Of a DNA stretch of 46,349 nucleotides, positions 8,595 through 16,938 are shown piece after piece (the stretch's first letter is position 1; every line of letters starts with the position of its first letter). The notes below the pieces were generated by a model. That model was not told where the DNA came from. It ran no database searches and worked only from the letters and a program-made list of their open reading frames with translations. The stretch is from Flavobacteriales bacterium (GTDB lineage: Bacteria > Bacteroidota > Bacteroidia > Flavobacteriales_F > PHOS-HE28). The stretch is taken from assembly GCA_016788285.1 (NCBI GenBank), contig JAEUSW010000087.1:1-46349 (forward strand). The letters are read 5' to 3'. The position numbers were made by a program, and so were the translations under genes.

Positions 8595-11500
8595 GCACCG
8601 CTGAACTCATGGCGCAGGTGCCCGGCGTGCAGTGGCAGACCATCAAGGCCCTTGGCGAACGACCCGAAGGGACCACCTATACTTACAATACGGGTTCCTT
8701 CCCGGTCTCCTACAATGCCTCGGCACAAACCCTGAGCACGACCGTAGACCCTGCGGATTCGGGCATTGACTGGTTCAATGACGTCTGTCTGGTGCGCGAT
8801 GCGAACGGCGACCATGTGGGTTACGCCGTGGCCGGCTACTCGTACATCCCCAATTGGGGCTTCACGAACGCGCACTGTGAAACCTACGCCGTTTCGGGTG
8901 ACCCGTTCTTGCTGGGGATGGAGACCAAGGAGAAACGATATGGGATGATCACGGGAACGGTGGCCCTGTTCGATCTGGATGGTGTGGCGCTCTGGCATCA
9001 CACCTATATGGGCGGCCTGTTCTTCGGGATCATCCAGGACCGGAATGGGGACCTGGTGGTCACCGGATACGGCCTGAGCATCGCTCCATGGCCCAATACA
9101 CCGTGGGCGCAACAGCCGCTCTACTACAACCCTGCCGTCGGACAGCCCTTGGTGGAGTTGGGCGATCCGAACACCCCATGCGATGCTCAACAAGGCAAGA
9201 TGGTGGTGCTGAAGATCGACCGCAGCAACGGCCACGTGATCTGGAACCACGCTTACGGCAGCAACCCCGATCCGCAGCTCGCTCGCAATGGACGCACGTT
9301 CGGCTATTCGCTGGTGGAGACGGACCCCGATGGTTCCGGCGGCTACCGCGTGGTGGGCTACCGGCGTGCAGGCACCGGCGATCCCGCTCTGGCCCAACGA
9401 CCTTTCATGGTGGACCTGGACGCGAACGGCATGCTCAACTGGAACGTGGTGATGGACGAAGCCTACCTGGGCACGTTGTTGCCGGATGCCGGTTTTCTTG
9501 AAAGCCAGGCCTTCCACATCGCCCGCCACCCGGATCCGGCCCAGGACCGATACGCGATCACCGGAATGCGGTGGCAGTACGACACAGGTGGGCAACCCAT
9601 CAGCTTCTCGGCCTACCTGCTGTACTTCGACGGCAATGGACCAACGCCGACCTGGTTCGAGGATACGGGGGTGAACGCCAGCGAGTATGGCCTGGCGGCG
9701 AACGCTCCGTGCAGCGCCAACCGGGTGCAATTCGCCGTGGATGGACCGAACACGAGCATCATCTGGCCGGTGCTCACGGACTTCACGGGCGGTTACGGGG
9801 CCCAGTTCAACCACGAGGCCACCGGCCGGGTGTATCGCATGGACCTGAACGGCGACCAGCTTTGGCCCGCCCCAGCCAACCTGGGCCCCATGCGCGGCTA
9901 TGACCTGCTGATGGCCGCCCGGCAACGCGCCAACGGCAATGTGGTCATCTCCTGTACCAAGAGCACCCAAAGCACCACTCCGTTGCAGTGGTCCGCTTTG
10001 AGCCAGGACATCCAGGATTGCCTCAACAACACGTACACCATCGACCACGACAACAACCCCAACACCCCGGATGAGCATAACTGGCCGAGTGCGGGGTTGT
10101 CCGAATGGGGCCACTGGCTCAGCGACAGCTATATGGCCGAACTGGACCTCGCCGACGGCAGCGTGAACTGGGAAGGCACGTGGGATGCGGACAACGTGGC
10201 CGGTACCACGCCGACCTGCGACCCCGATAACTACCGGCAGCGGCAATGCAGCTTCCAAGTGGTGGAAGCCGATGACGAGGGCCTGGTGGTGTGCGGCAAC
10301 ACCGGCCACACCTGGGAGGACGGTTTCCTAATCAAGTTCCACGGCTGCGAAAGCGACCCGGAGCTCTACACCGCCTTCCATGCGCTGTACCCGTACGACC
10401 CGTCCAACGTCTACACCCTCACCGCCACCAACACCACGTGGAGCACCAGCATGAACGTGCGCGGCAGTGTCGTCATCCCGGCCGGTAAGACCCTCACGAT
10501 CAACAACGGCGCCACCATCAGCTTCGCGGACAGCCGCCGCGTGGGCTACACCACCAACCTCGTGGTGCAACCGGGCGGCAAATTGGTGGTGGTGCAGGGC
10601 GCCACGCTTACCAACATCGGCCCCTGCGGCGATGGCATGTGGGATGGCATCATGGCCTTGGGCAACACCAACCTGGCGCAGAGCCCGGGCAACCAGGCCA
10701 CCGTGGAACTGGCCACCGGGGCCACCATCACCAACGCCTTCGTGGGGGTGTTGGCCGCCAACGCCGACATCAACGACCCCATCGGCAGCACGGCCACCCA
10801 GCGCGGTGCCCGGGTGATCTGCGCCAATGCCGTCTTCGAGAACAACATCCACGATGTGGTCCTCAGGCCGTACAGTTGCGGCGGCGGCTGCGCGAATGAC
10901 TTCACGGTCACCAAGTTCTGGGAATGCGATTTCCTGACCACCGGGCCGCTCAACTATGCCGACAAGACCCCCAAGGTGCATCTCCATGTCAGCAATTACC
11001 CGCGTACCTGGGTGCGGGGTTGCGTCTTTGAGAACAGCGATACCGGAATCAACGGGGCTGATGTGGCGGCTTGGGGCGTTGGGATAGAGAGCTTCAACAC
11101 CGATCTCCGGGTCGTGGACCAGAACAATGGCGATCCGGCGATGCCCCGTACGCCGACGTTCGGCACCCTTCAGGCTGGATGCCTTGCTGCGAACAGCAAT
11201 GGGAAGCCTGTCTATGTGTACAACGCCTACTTTGGCGATTGTGGCCACGGCCTGGGCATCTGGGGATCGGCTAACGCCCGTGTGGTCGGGTGTGACTTCA
11301 AGGAACCGGATCTGGACATGGTCGGCCAAGGCTTCGGTGCGCCGGTCTATGGCACCTACCTGGAAGGTACCAGCAGTATTCTCTTTGAGGACAATTGGTT
11401 CTCTGCGGTACCAGGCACCAACACGTACCCCTGCGTAGGCAGCACGTTCAACAACATCGGCTCCACCAGCAATACCTACACCAACAACCGCTACGATGCT

Positions 11501-13000
11501 TTCGACTGCCTGAACTGTGCGGGCATTGAAAGTGCCGGCACCACCATACAAGGCAGCAACAGCGGCCTGCAGTTCCGGTGCAACCAGTATAGCAGCTTTG
11601 TGGACAATGCCTACGACATCGCCTTTACCGGGGGCAATGTGACGGTATCACCGCAGCAAGGCGCAACGTTCCCGATACCCGACCCGGCAGGCAACACCTT
11701 CGCTCTGAACTGTACTGGGGAACAGCATTTCTACAACGATGGCGGAGCCACAGGCATCAACATCTTCACCTACCATCACCATGCGCCAGATCCAACAGTG
11801 GAGGTGGTTCCAACGTGTATGTCATTCCCGTTGAGCTCCTCGATCAACAGTAATACATTCCAGCCCTACAATGGTTGCGCTGGACCTCAAAACCTGATGA
11901 TGGCCTCGGCGGGTGATCAATCCGCAGCCGCAGCCAACGCAGCCGGTGAATACGCCCTGCTGAAAGCGGTGTACGACGACTGGTCCGATGGCGGCGATCC
12001 GGATGGCCTGCAAGACTTTGTGACCGATCCAGCGAACGGCAGCTATGCCATTCGCAACCAATTGATGATGGTGGCTCCCAAGGTGAGCGATGAGGTATGG
12101 AAGGAGGTCTTCGAACGGATCGGGGACATGAACCCCTGGCACCTGGCCCAGGCGCTGATCGCCAACAGCCCCTTGGAGCCGCCGGTGATGGCAATGCTTG
12201 AGCACAGCACGCTGATGCCCTACTACAAACAGTTGGTGGCGAACGAACAGGGCGGTATGAGCATGCAGATGATCAAGCAGAGCGAACTGAGCTATTGGCG
12301 GATGCAACAGACCCGGTCATTGCAGGCGTACACCAGCCGAGCTTATGAAGAAGTGCCCACGGTCACCTATGCCGAAGCCATTGCCCTGCACCAGCAGTAC
12401 CCCGTGGAAGGCAGTGCCGAACAGATCATGCTCCTGCACCTGGCCAACAACGACCTGGCCGGCGCCCGTGCCTGTGTCAACGCTGCACTGGCCGTCGATC
12501 ACACCGCATGGTGGGAGGTACAGGACCTTTACCTGTACCAACTGGAGAATGGCCTCGATATGGAGGCTCTGGACCCCGGGCAGGAAGCGCAGTTGACCGC
12601 GATCGCAGCGGGTAGCGGGCCGGGCAGCAGCAACGCGAAAGCGTGGTTGGCAACTGCAGCCGCAGGGCGGCCTGCCGCCAACGTGGTACTGCCAAACATG
12701 ACCCGATCGCTGCAGCATATGCCACAGGCAGGTGCGCAGATGACCGAGCCGGAATACTTGGAAATATTCCCCAACCCCAGCCAGGGGGCGGCCTTCATCA
12801 CCTACACCTTACCAGAGGGCTTGGGTGCTGCTGAGCTACAGGTATATGATGCCAGGGGAAGGATCATCTGGCAAAAGCGACCGGAGCGATCGAGCGGTAT
12901 TACGGAACTTCCATCCGACCTGGCCCCGGGGCTATATCAGGCGGTCCTGAGCAGCACAGGTGTGCTTGTCGGCTCGGCGAAGTTCACGGTGATCCGCTAA
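8591..13000 (+). CDS. Large secreted T9SS cargo protein with beta-helix region and type A sorting domain
   Basis: This is an open frame of 1,469 residues counted from a TTG at 8591; the true N-terminus probably lies at 8493 (see the G8 tract). Residues 1-600 are rich in repeated beta motifs of the form VLKIDRSNGHVIWNHAYG, like beta-propeller or delta-60-type repeats. Around 610-1070 the pattern (VVIPAGKTLTINNGATISF, then many short N/G-rich turns) suggests a right-handed parallel beta-helix. Residues about 1100-1370 look helical. The last 85 residues (YLEIFPNPSQGAAFITYTL to AKFTVIR) are a T9SS type A sorting domain. It is probably a surface or secreted adhesin-like protein; I see no catalytic motif. 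The region is AT-richer than its neighbours. The next gene starts 4 nt downstream. Confidence 0.82.
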   Translation: MSTAELMAQVPGVQWQTIKALGERPEGTTYTYNTGSFPVSYNASAQTLSTTVDPADSGIDWFNDVCLVRDANGDHVGYAVAGYSYIPNWGFTNAHCETYAVSGDPFLLGMETKEKRYGMITGTVALFDLDGVALWHHTYMGGLFFGIIQDRNGDLVVTGYGLSIAPWPNTPWAQQPLYYNPAVGQPLVELGDPNTPCDAQQGKMVVLKIDRSNGHVIWNHAYGSNPDPQLARNGRTFGYSLVETDPDGSGGYRVVGYRRAGTGDPALAQRPFMVDLDANGMLNWNVVMDEAYLGTLLPDAGFLESQAFHIARHPDPAQDRYAITGMRWQYDTGGQPISFSAYLLYFDGNGPTPTWFEDTGVNASEYGLAANAPCSANRVQFAVDGPNTSIIWPVLTDFTGGYGAQFNHEATGRVYRMDLNGDQLWPAPANLGPMRGYDLLMAARQRANGNVVISCTKSTQSTTPLQWSALSQDIQDCLNNTYTIDHDNNPNTPDEHNWPSAGLSEWGHWLSDSYMAELDLADGSVNWEGTWDADNVAGTTPTCDPDNYRQRQCSFQVVEADDEGLVVCGNTGHTWEDGFLIKFHGCESDPELYTAFHALYPYDPSNVYTLTATNTTWSTSMNVRGSVVIPAGKTLTINNGATISFADSRRVGYTTNLVVQPGGKLVVVQGATLTNIGPCGDGMWDGIMALGNTNLAQSPGNQATVELATGATITNAFVGVLAANADINDPIGSTATQRGARVICANAVFENNIHDVVLRPYSCGGGCANDFTVTKFWECDFLTTGPLNYADKTPKVHLHVSNYPRTWVRGCVFENSDTGINGADVAAWGVGIESFNTDLRVVDQNNGDPAMPRTPTFGTLQAGCLAANSNGKPVYVYNAYFGDCGHGLGIWGSANARVVGCDFKEPDLDMVGQGFGAPVYGTYLEGTSSILFEDNWFSAVPGTNTYPCVGSTFNNIGSTSNTYTNNRYDAFDCLNCAGIESAGTTIQGSNSGLQFRCNQYSSFVDNAYDIAFTGGNVTVSPQQGATFPIPDPAGNTFALNCTGEQHFYNDGGATGINIFTYHHHAPDPTVEVVPTCMSFPLSSSINSNTFQPYNGCAGPQNLMMASAGDQSAAAANAAGEYALLKAVYDDWSDGGDPDGLQDFVTDPANGSYAIRNQLMMVAPKVSDEVWKEVFERIGDMNPWHLAQALIANSPLEPPVMAMLEHSTLMPYYKQLVANEQGGMSMQMIKQSELSYWRMQQTRSLQAYTSRAYEEVPTVTYAEAIALHQQYPVEGSAEQIMLLHLANNDLAGARACVNAALAVDHTAWWEVQDLYLYQLENGLDMEALDPGQEAQLTAIAAGSGPGSSNAKAWLATAAAGRPAANVVLPNMTRSLQHMPQAGAQMTEPEYLEIFPNPSQGAAFITYTLPEGLGAAELQVYDARGRIIWQKRPERSSGITELPSDLAPGLYQAVLSSTGVLVGSAKFTVIR

Positions 13001-13003
13001 GCG

Positions 13004-14542
13004 ATGCAGCAATTTGCTGTTCGCTGGGGGCTTTGTGGCCTTCTGATGGGGAGCTTCTGCTCCCCATCAGAAGGCCAAGCTTTCCACCTCAGACTGGACA
13101 CCATATCCTCGGGATGGGCACAATTAGGTCGTGGCATCTTAGAGTTGGATAACGGCAACATCGTTCTTTCATGTGTAGGGGAATGGGACCAGGATACGGT
13201 TGTCTGGAGTTCCGCCGTTACGTTGATCATCCTGGACAGCGTGGGCGAATACGATTCAGTGAGTAACATGAACGTGCCATTCAAGTCAAGCTACAATGGA
13301 CAGAGTCGCTCCATGGTGCAATTGAGTGATGGACATTTTGTGATCGGAGGAAGCACCTGGGATACCACTTTGGTCGATCTACCTGCCCTGTACTGGTTCG
13401 ATGCGAACGGCCAAGCTATGTCCTATGCGGAGATCATTTCCCTTCCAGAGTACATCGTTAGACAGATGAACAAGGCACATGACGGTGGCTTCGTTCTGGT
13501 CGGTGATGCGCTCATAGGGAATGACATCCAGGCCTTTGTCCTGAAGACCGACAGTGCCGGGCAACTGGAGTGGTCGCAACTATTCGGAACTACTGCCTAT
13601 GACGATTACTTCTGGAGCATTGAACGCGGACCGGATAACACGTACTACATCGGCGGCGTGAAAGGGGTGGGCAGTAACAGCTATGACCCTTGGCTTCTAC
13701 GCGTGGACAGCGTGGGCAATGAGATCTGGTCCTTTACCAATGGTACCCCGTACGATGACCTGGGACAGGCCCACCTGTTCACCCTGGCCGATGGCAGCTT
13801 TGTATATGGCAGTGGTAAACCAACTGGCAATGGCACCGACCAAAGGCCTCAGCTCGTCAAGGTGGATAGCACCGGCACCATACTCTGGTCCCAAGAATAC
13901 GATGTGGCCACTCATAGTGCCCTGATCTTGGATGTGCAGGAAATCGTTCCGGGTGGAGATCTGATCGCCTGCGGATATAGCACTCCCATCAACCCGTTCT
14001 TCGATGGTTTCCTGTGCCGCACCAACAGCCAAGGCGATAGCCTCTGGTTGCGGCATTATTGGTACACGGACAGCATCATGAACGACGGGATCGGATATTT
14101 CAATGATGTCACCCCAACGTCAGACGGTGGTTTCGCTGCTGTTGGTGTGATGATACAGAGCATGAGCGGCAACGACCCGCCCGGTGCCTCGCAGGATGTG
14201 TGGGTCTTGAAGGTGGATAGCATGGGCTGCGTGCAACCCGGTTGCCACATCATCACCGGCATCGAGAGCCAGGTCACCAACCTCAGCGATGCTCTGCGCG
14301 TGTACCCCAATCCGGTCGCCAGTGGCGGTCAGGTCACCGTAGAGGTCCGCCTTCCTGCGGCCCACGGCCACGAGCCCCTTCGGCTGGTGATGGTGAGCGC
14401 ACAGGGCCAAGTGATCAGCGAGCAGCGCGTGGTCCACGGGATCAACGCGATCGACGTCAGCGGCATGGGCGCGGGGCTGTATCACCTCCACCTGGCCGAT
14501 CCGAACACCTGGTTGGCCGGCACGAACCTGGTGCTGGAGTGA
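13004..14542 (+). CDS. Secreted T9SS cargo protein, beta-propeller-like with type A sorting domain
   Basis: The 512-residue protein has an N-terminal signal peptide (MQQFAVRWGLCGLLMGSF...EGQA), then repeated units of about 50 residues such as VLKTDSAGQLEWSQLFGTTAYDDYFWSI and LLRVDSVGNEIWSFTNGTPYDD. These are typical of delta-60 or propeller-like repeats in flavobacterial surface proteins. The C-terminal 80 residues (LRVYPNPVASGGQVTVEV to GTNLVLE) form a type A sorting domain. It begins 3 nt after the stop of the 8591-13000 gene, so the two are likely co-transcribed, and its repeats resemble the N-terminal part of that protein. A 19-bp perfect hairpin lies inside the signal-peptide codons. Specific function unknown. 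Confidence 0.82.
   Translation: MQQFAVRWGLCGLLMGSFCSPSEGQAFHLRLDTISSGWAQLGRGILELDNGNIVLSCVGEWDQDTVVWSSAVTLIILDSVGEYDSVSNMNVPFKSSYNGQSRSMVQLSDGHFVIGGSTWDTTLVDLPALYWFDANGQAMSYAEIISLPEYIVRQMNKAHDGGFVLVGDALIGNDIQAFVLKTDSAGQLEWSQLFGTTAYDDYFWSIERGPDNTYYIGGVKGVGSNSYDPWLLRVDSVGNEIWSFTNGTPYDDLGQAHLFTLADGSFVYGSGKPTGNGTDQRPQLVKVDSTGTILWSQEYDVATHSALILDVQEIVPGGDLIACGYSTPINPFFDGFLCRTNSQGDSLWLRHYWYTDSIMNDGIGYFNDVTPTSDGGFAAVGVMIQSMSGNDPPGASQDVWVLKVDSMGCVQPGCHIITGIESQVTNLSDALRVYPNPVASGGQVTVEVRLPAAHGHEPLRLVMVSAQGQVISEQRVVHGINAIDVSGMGAGLYHLHLADPNTWLAGTNLVLE
13036..13077 (+). repeat. 19-bp perfect inverted repeat inside the signal-peptide codons
   Basis: Arms 13036-13054 and 13059-13077 are perfectly complementary around a TTCT loop. 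The stem starts 32 nt into the second cargo gene and has no T-run after it. It would form a very stable mRNA hairpin close to the start codon. It codes for ordinary signal-peptide residues (GLLMGSFCSPSEG). Confidence 0.85.
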
Positions 14543-14554
14543 TCCACCGGCGCT

Positions 14555-15694
14555 CTAGCCGATCACGCTCCTTCCGATCACGATGCGCTGCACCTCGCTG
14601 GTGCCCTCGTAGATCTGCGTGATCTTGGCATCGCGCATCAGGCGCTCCACGTGGTACTCCTTCACGTACCCGTAGCCGCCGTGCACCTGCACCGCTTCGA
14701 CCGTGGTGCGCATGGCCACCTCGCTCGCGAGGAGCTTGGCCATGCTGCCGGCGATCTCGTAGTTGCCGTGGGTGTCCTTCAGCCAGGCGGCCTTCAGGCA
14801 CAACAGCCGCGCGGCCTCGATCTCCGTGGCCATGTCGGCCAGCTTGAAGGCGATGGCCTGGTGCTGGTGGATGGGCTTGCCGAAGGCGCTGCGCTCCTTG
14901 CTGTAGGCCAGGGCCAGTTCGTAGGCGCCACTGGCGATGCCCAGGGCCTGGGCGGCGATGCCGATGCGGCCACCGCTCAGCGTCTTCATGGCGAACTTGA
15001 AGCCGAAGCCATCCTCGCCGATGCGGTTGGCCTTGGGCACCTTCACATCCTGGAACATCAGCGTGTGGGTGTCGCTGCCGCGGATGCCCAGCTTGTCCTC
15101 CTTGGCGCCCACCGTGAAGCCGGGCATGCCCTTCTCCACGATGAGGCAGTTGATGCCCTTGTGCCCCTTGGCCACGTCGGTCTGGGCCATCACCAGGTAG
15201 GTGCTGGCGGTGCCGCCGTTGGTGATCCAATTCTTGGTGCCGTTGAGCAGGTAATGGTCGCCCATGTCGATGGCGGTGGTGCGCTGGCTGGTGGCATCGC
15301 TGCCGGCCTCGGGCTCGCTGAGGCAGAAAGCGCCGATCCGCTCACCCTTGGCCAGGGGCACCAGGTATTTCCGCTTCTGCTCCTCGTTGCCGAAGGTCTC
15401 CAGGCCCCAGCACACCAGGCTGTTGTTCACGCTCATCACCACCGAGCAGCTGGCGTCCACCTTGCTGATCTCCTCCATGGCCAGCACGTAGCTCACGGTG
15501 TCCATGCCACCACCGCCGTATTCCGGGCTCACCATCATGCCCAGGAAGCCCAGTTCGCCGAGCTGCTTGATCTCGTCCTTCGGGAAGCGCTGCTCCCGGT
15601 CGCGCTCGATCACCCCCGGTTTCAGCACGTTCTGGGCGAAGTCGCGCGCTGCGGCCTGCACGGCCAGTTGTTCCTCGGTGAGCTCGAAGTTCAT
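14555..15694 (-). CDS. Acyl-CoA dehydrogenase (short-chain/butyryl type)
   Basis: This FAD flavoenzyme catalyses alpha,beta-desaturation of acyl-CoA in beta-oxidation or amino-acid breakdown, passing electrons to ETF. The 379 residues begin MNFELTEEQ (ATG at 15694; an in-frame ATG at 15718 adds eight residues of non-family sequence). Family motifs are clear: AFCLSEPEAGSDA, NGTKNWITNGGTA, RIGIAAQALGIA, YSKERSAFGKPIHQHQAI and QIYEGTSEVQRIVIGR, which contains the catalytic Glu. Length is normal. It is divergent from anmK with a shared back-to-back promoter, and its stop lies 12 nt from the stop of the convergent cargo gene, with no obvious terminator between. Confidence 0.93.
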   Translation of the reverse strand: MNFELTEEQLAVQAAARDFAQNVLKPGVIERDREQRFPKDEIKQLGELGFLGMMVSPEYGGGGMDTVSYVLAMEEISKVDASCSVVMSVNNSLVCWGLETFGNEEQKRKYLVPLAKGERIGAFCLSEPEAGSDATSQRTTAIDMGDHYLLNGTKNWITNGGTASTYLVMAQTDVAKGHKGINCLIVEKGMPGFTVGAKEDKLGIRGSDTHTLMFQDVKVPKANRIGEDGFGFKFAMKTLSGGRIGIAAQALGIASGAYELALAYSKERSAFGKPIHQHQAIAFKLADMATEIEAARLLCLKAAWLKDTHGNYEIAGSMAKLLASEVAMRTTVEAVQVHGGYGYVKEYHVERLMRDAKITQIYEGTSEVQRIVIGRSVIG

Positions 15695-15750
15695 CGTCGT
15701 TCCGGAGAGCACGTCCATGGCTGGGTGGGTGTGGCCGCTGGTGCGGGGCG

Positions 15751-15772
15751 CAAAGGTACGCGGATACCTTTG
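15751..15772. promoter_or_regulatory. Divergent -7 elements forming a perfect inverted repeat (acyl-CoA dehydrogenase/anmK)
   Basis: CAAAGGTA (15751-15758) and TACCTTTG (15765-15772) are exact reverse complements separated by 6 bp. Each matches the -7 consensus TAnnTTTG: the left one faces the acyl-CoA dehydrogenase, the right one faces anmK. The right element ends only 5 nt before the anmK ATG, which predicts a nearly leaderless anmK transcript. Confidence 0.6.
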
Positions 15773-15777
15773 CCGGC

Positions 15778-16845
15778 ATGGTGGGCGATGCCGGCCGTCC
15801 GGCCCGGGTGATCGGGGTGATGTCCGGCAGTTCGCTGGACGGCCTGGACCTGGCCCTGTGCAGCTTCGAGCGGATCGGCGACCACTGGCAGGGCCGCATC
15901 GAGCAGGCGCGTACCGTCCCCTTCCCCCCTGTCCTGCTGGAGCGCCTGCGCCGGGCCATGGACGCCACCGCCTTGGAGGCCGCCCGCCTGCACCGCGACC
16001 TGGGCGACCACATCGGCGACGCCTGCCGGACCCTGGCGGACGGACGGCCCGTGGACCTCATCAGCTCGCACGGCCACACGCTCTTCCACCGCCCGGAGGA
16101 GGGCCTCACCACGGCCCTGGGCTGCGGGGCGCGGATCGCCGCGCGTTCGGGCATCACCACGGTGTGCGACCTGCGCACCATGGACGTGGCGCTCGGCGGC
16201 CAGGGAGCGCCGCTGGTGCCCCTCGCCGAACGGCTGCTCTTCCCCGGGCAGGAGGCCTTCCTGAACCTGGGCGGAATCGCCAACCTGGCCGTGCACCGCG
16301 CGGGCACCGTGGGCTACGACATCGGACCCTGCAACCAGGCGCTGGACCATCTGGCCCGGCAGGCCGGCAGGCCGTATGACGCGGACGGTGCCCTGGCCCG
16401 TGAAGGCGCGGTGAACGAAGACCTGCTCGCGGCATTGGAGGCCCTCCCCTTCTATCGCCAGCCCTCGCCGCGTTCGTTGGGGCGCGAGTGGTTCGAGGCG
16501 GAGATGCGGCCCCTGATCGACGCGCCGGAGCTGCCACTTCCCGATCGCCTGCGCACCGTGAGCGAACACGTGGCCCGCCGCATCGCCGCGGAGCTGGACC
16601 GCCACGCCGTGCGCAACGTGCTGGTCACCGGCGGTGGGGCGCACAACACGCACCTGCTCGCCCGGATGCGGGCCCTGAGCGACGCGGACCTGCGCGTGCC
16701 CGAGCCCCTGCTGGTGGATTTCAAGGAGGCTTACCTGTTCGCCCTGCTCGGGCTGCTGCGCTGGCGGGGCGAGGTGAACGCGCTGGCCACCGTGACCGGA
16801 GCGCGGCGGGACAGTACGGGCGGCGCGGGGTACCTGCCCTATTAA
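15778..16845 (+). CDS. anmK: Anhydro-N-acetylmuramic acid kinase AnmK
   Basis: AnmK phosphorylates and hydrolyses 1,6-anhydro-MurNAc recovered from peptidoglycan turnover to MurNAc-6-phosphate. The 355-residue protein (E. coli AnmK is about 370) shows the ASKHA-fold motifs of the family: IGVMSGSSLDGLDLAL at about 13-28, SSHGHTLFH, GAPLVPLAERLLF, FLNLGGIANLAV, GYDIGPCNQALDHL and NVLVTGGGAHNTHLLARM. The ATG at 15778 follows the -7 element by 5 nt, with no room for a ribosome-binding site. It does not overlap the downstream dehydrogenase, which has its own -7 element. Confidence 0.94.
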   Translation: MVGDAGRPARVIGVMSGSSLDGLDLALCSFERIGDHWQGRIEQARTVPFPPVLLERLRRAMDATALEAARLHRDLGDHIGDACRTLADGRPVDLISSHGHTLFHRPEEGLTTALGCGARIAARSGITTVCDLRTMDVALGGQGAPLVPLAERLLFPGQEAFLNLGGIANLAVHRAGTVGYDIGPCNQALDHLARQAGRPYDADGALAREGAVNEDLLAALEALPFYRQPSPRSLGREWFEAEMRPLIDAPELPLPDRLRTVSEHVARRIAAELDRHAVRNVLVTGGGAHNTHLLARMRALSDADLRVPEPLLVDFKEAYLFALLGLLRWRGEVNALATVTGARRDSTGGAGYLPY

Positions 16846-16900
16846 CAGCCCGGGTTGGAAGAGCGCCGCCGAGGCATCGGACGGCCCGAAGGTGGCCGCA

Positions 16901-16908
16901 TACCTTTG
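16901..16908 (+). promoter_or_regulatory. -7 element for the Glu/Leu dehydrogenase
   Basis: TACCTTTG is an exact TAnnTTTG match ending 30 nt before the ATG at 16939. It supports that ATG over upstream in-frame alternatives such as the TTG at 16855, which would start before the promoter. Confidence 0.55.
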
Positions 16909-16938
16909 GCCGCGCCGCACCCTGGCGGCACCGCCCTG

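Noticed and set aside
8432..10309. A 625-codon minus-strand open frame opposite the first cargo gene
   Set aside because: No family motif and no promoter. The plus strand encodes a coherent secreted protein with sorting domain.
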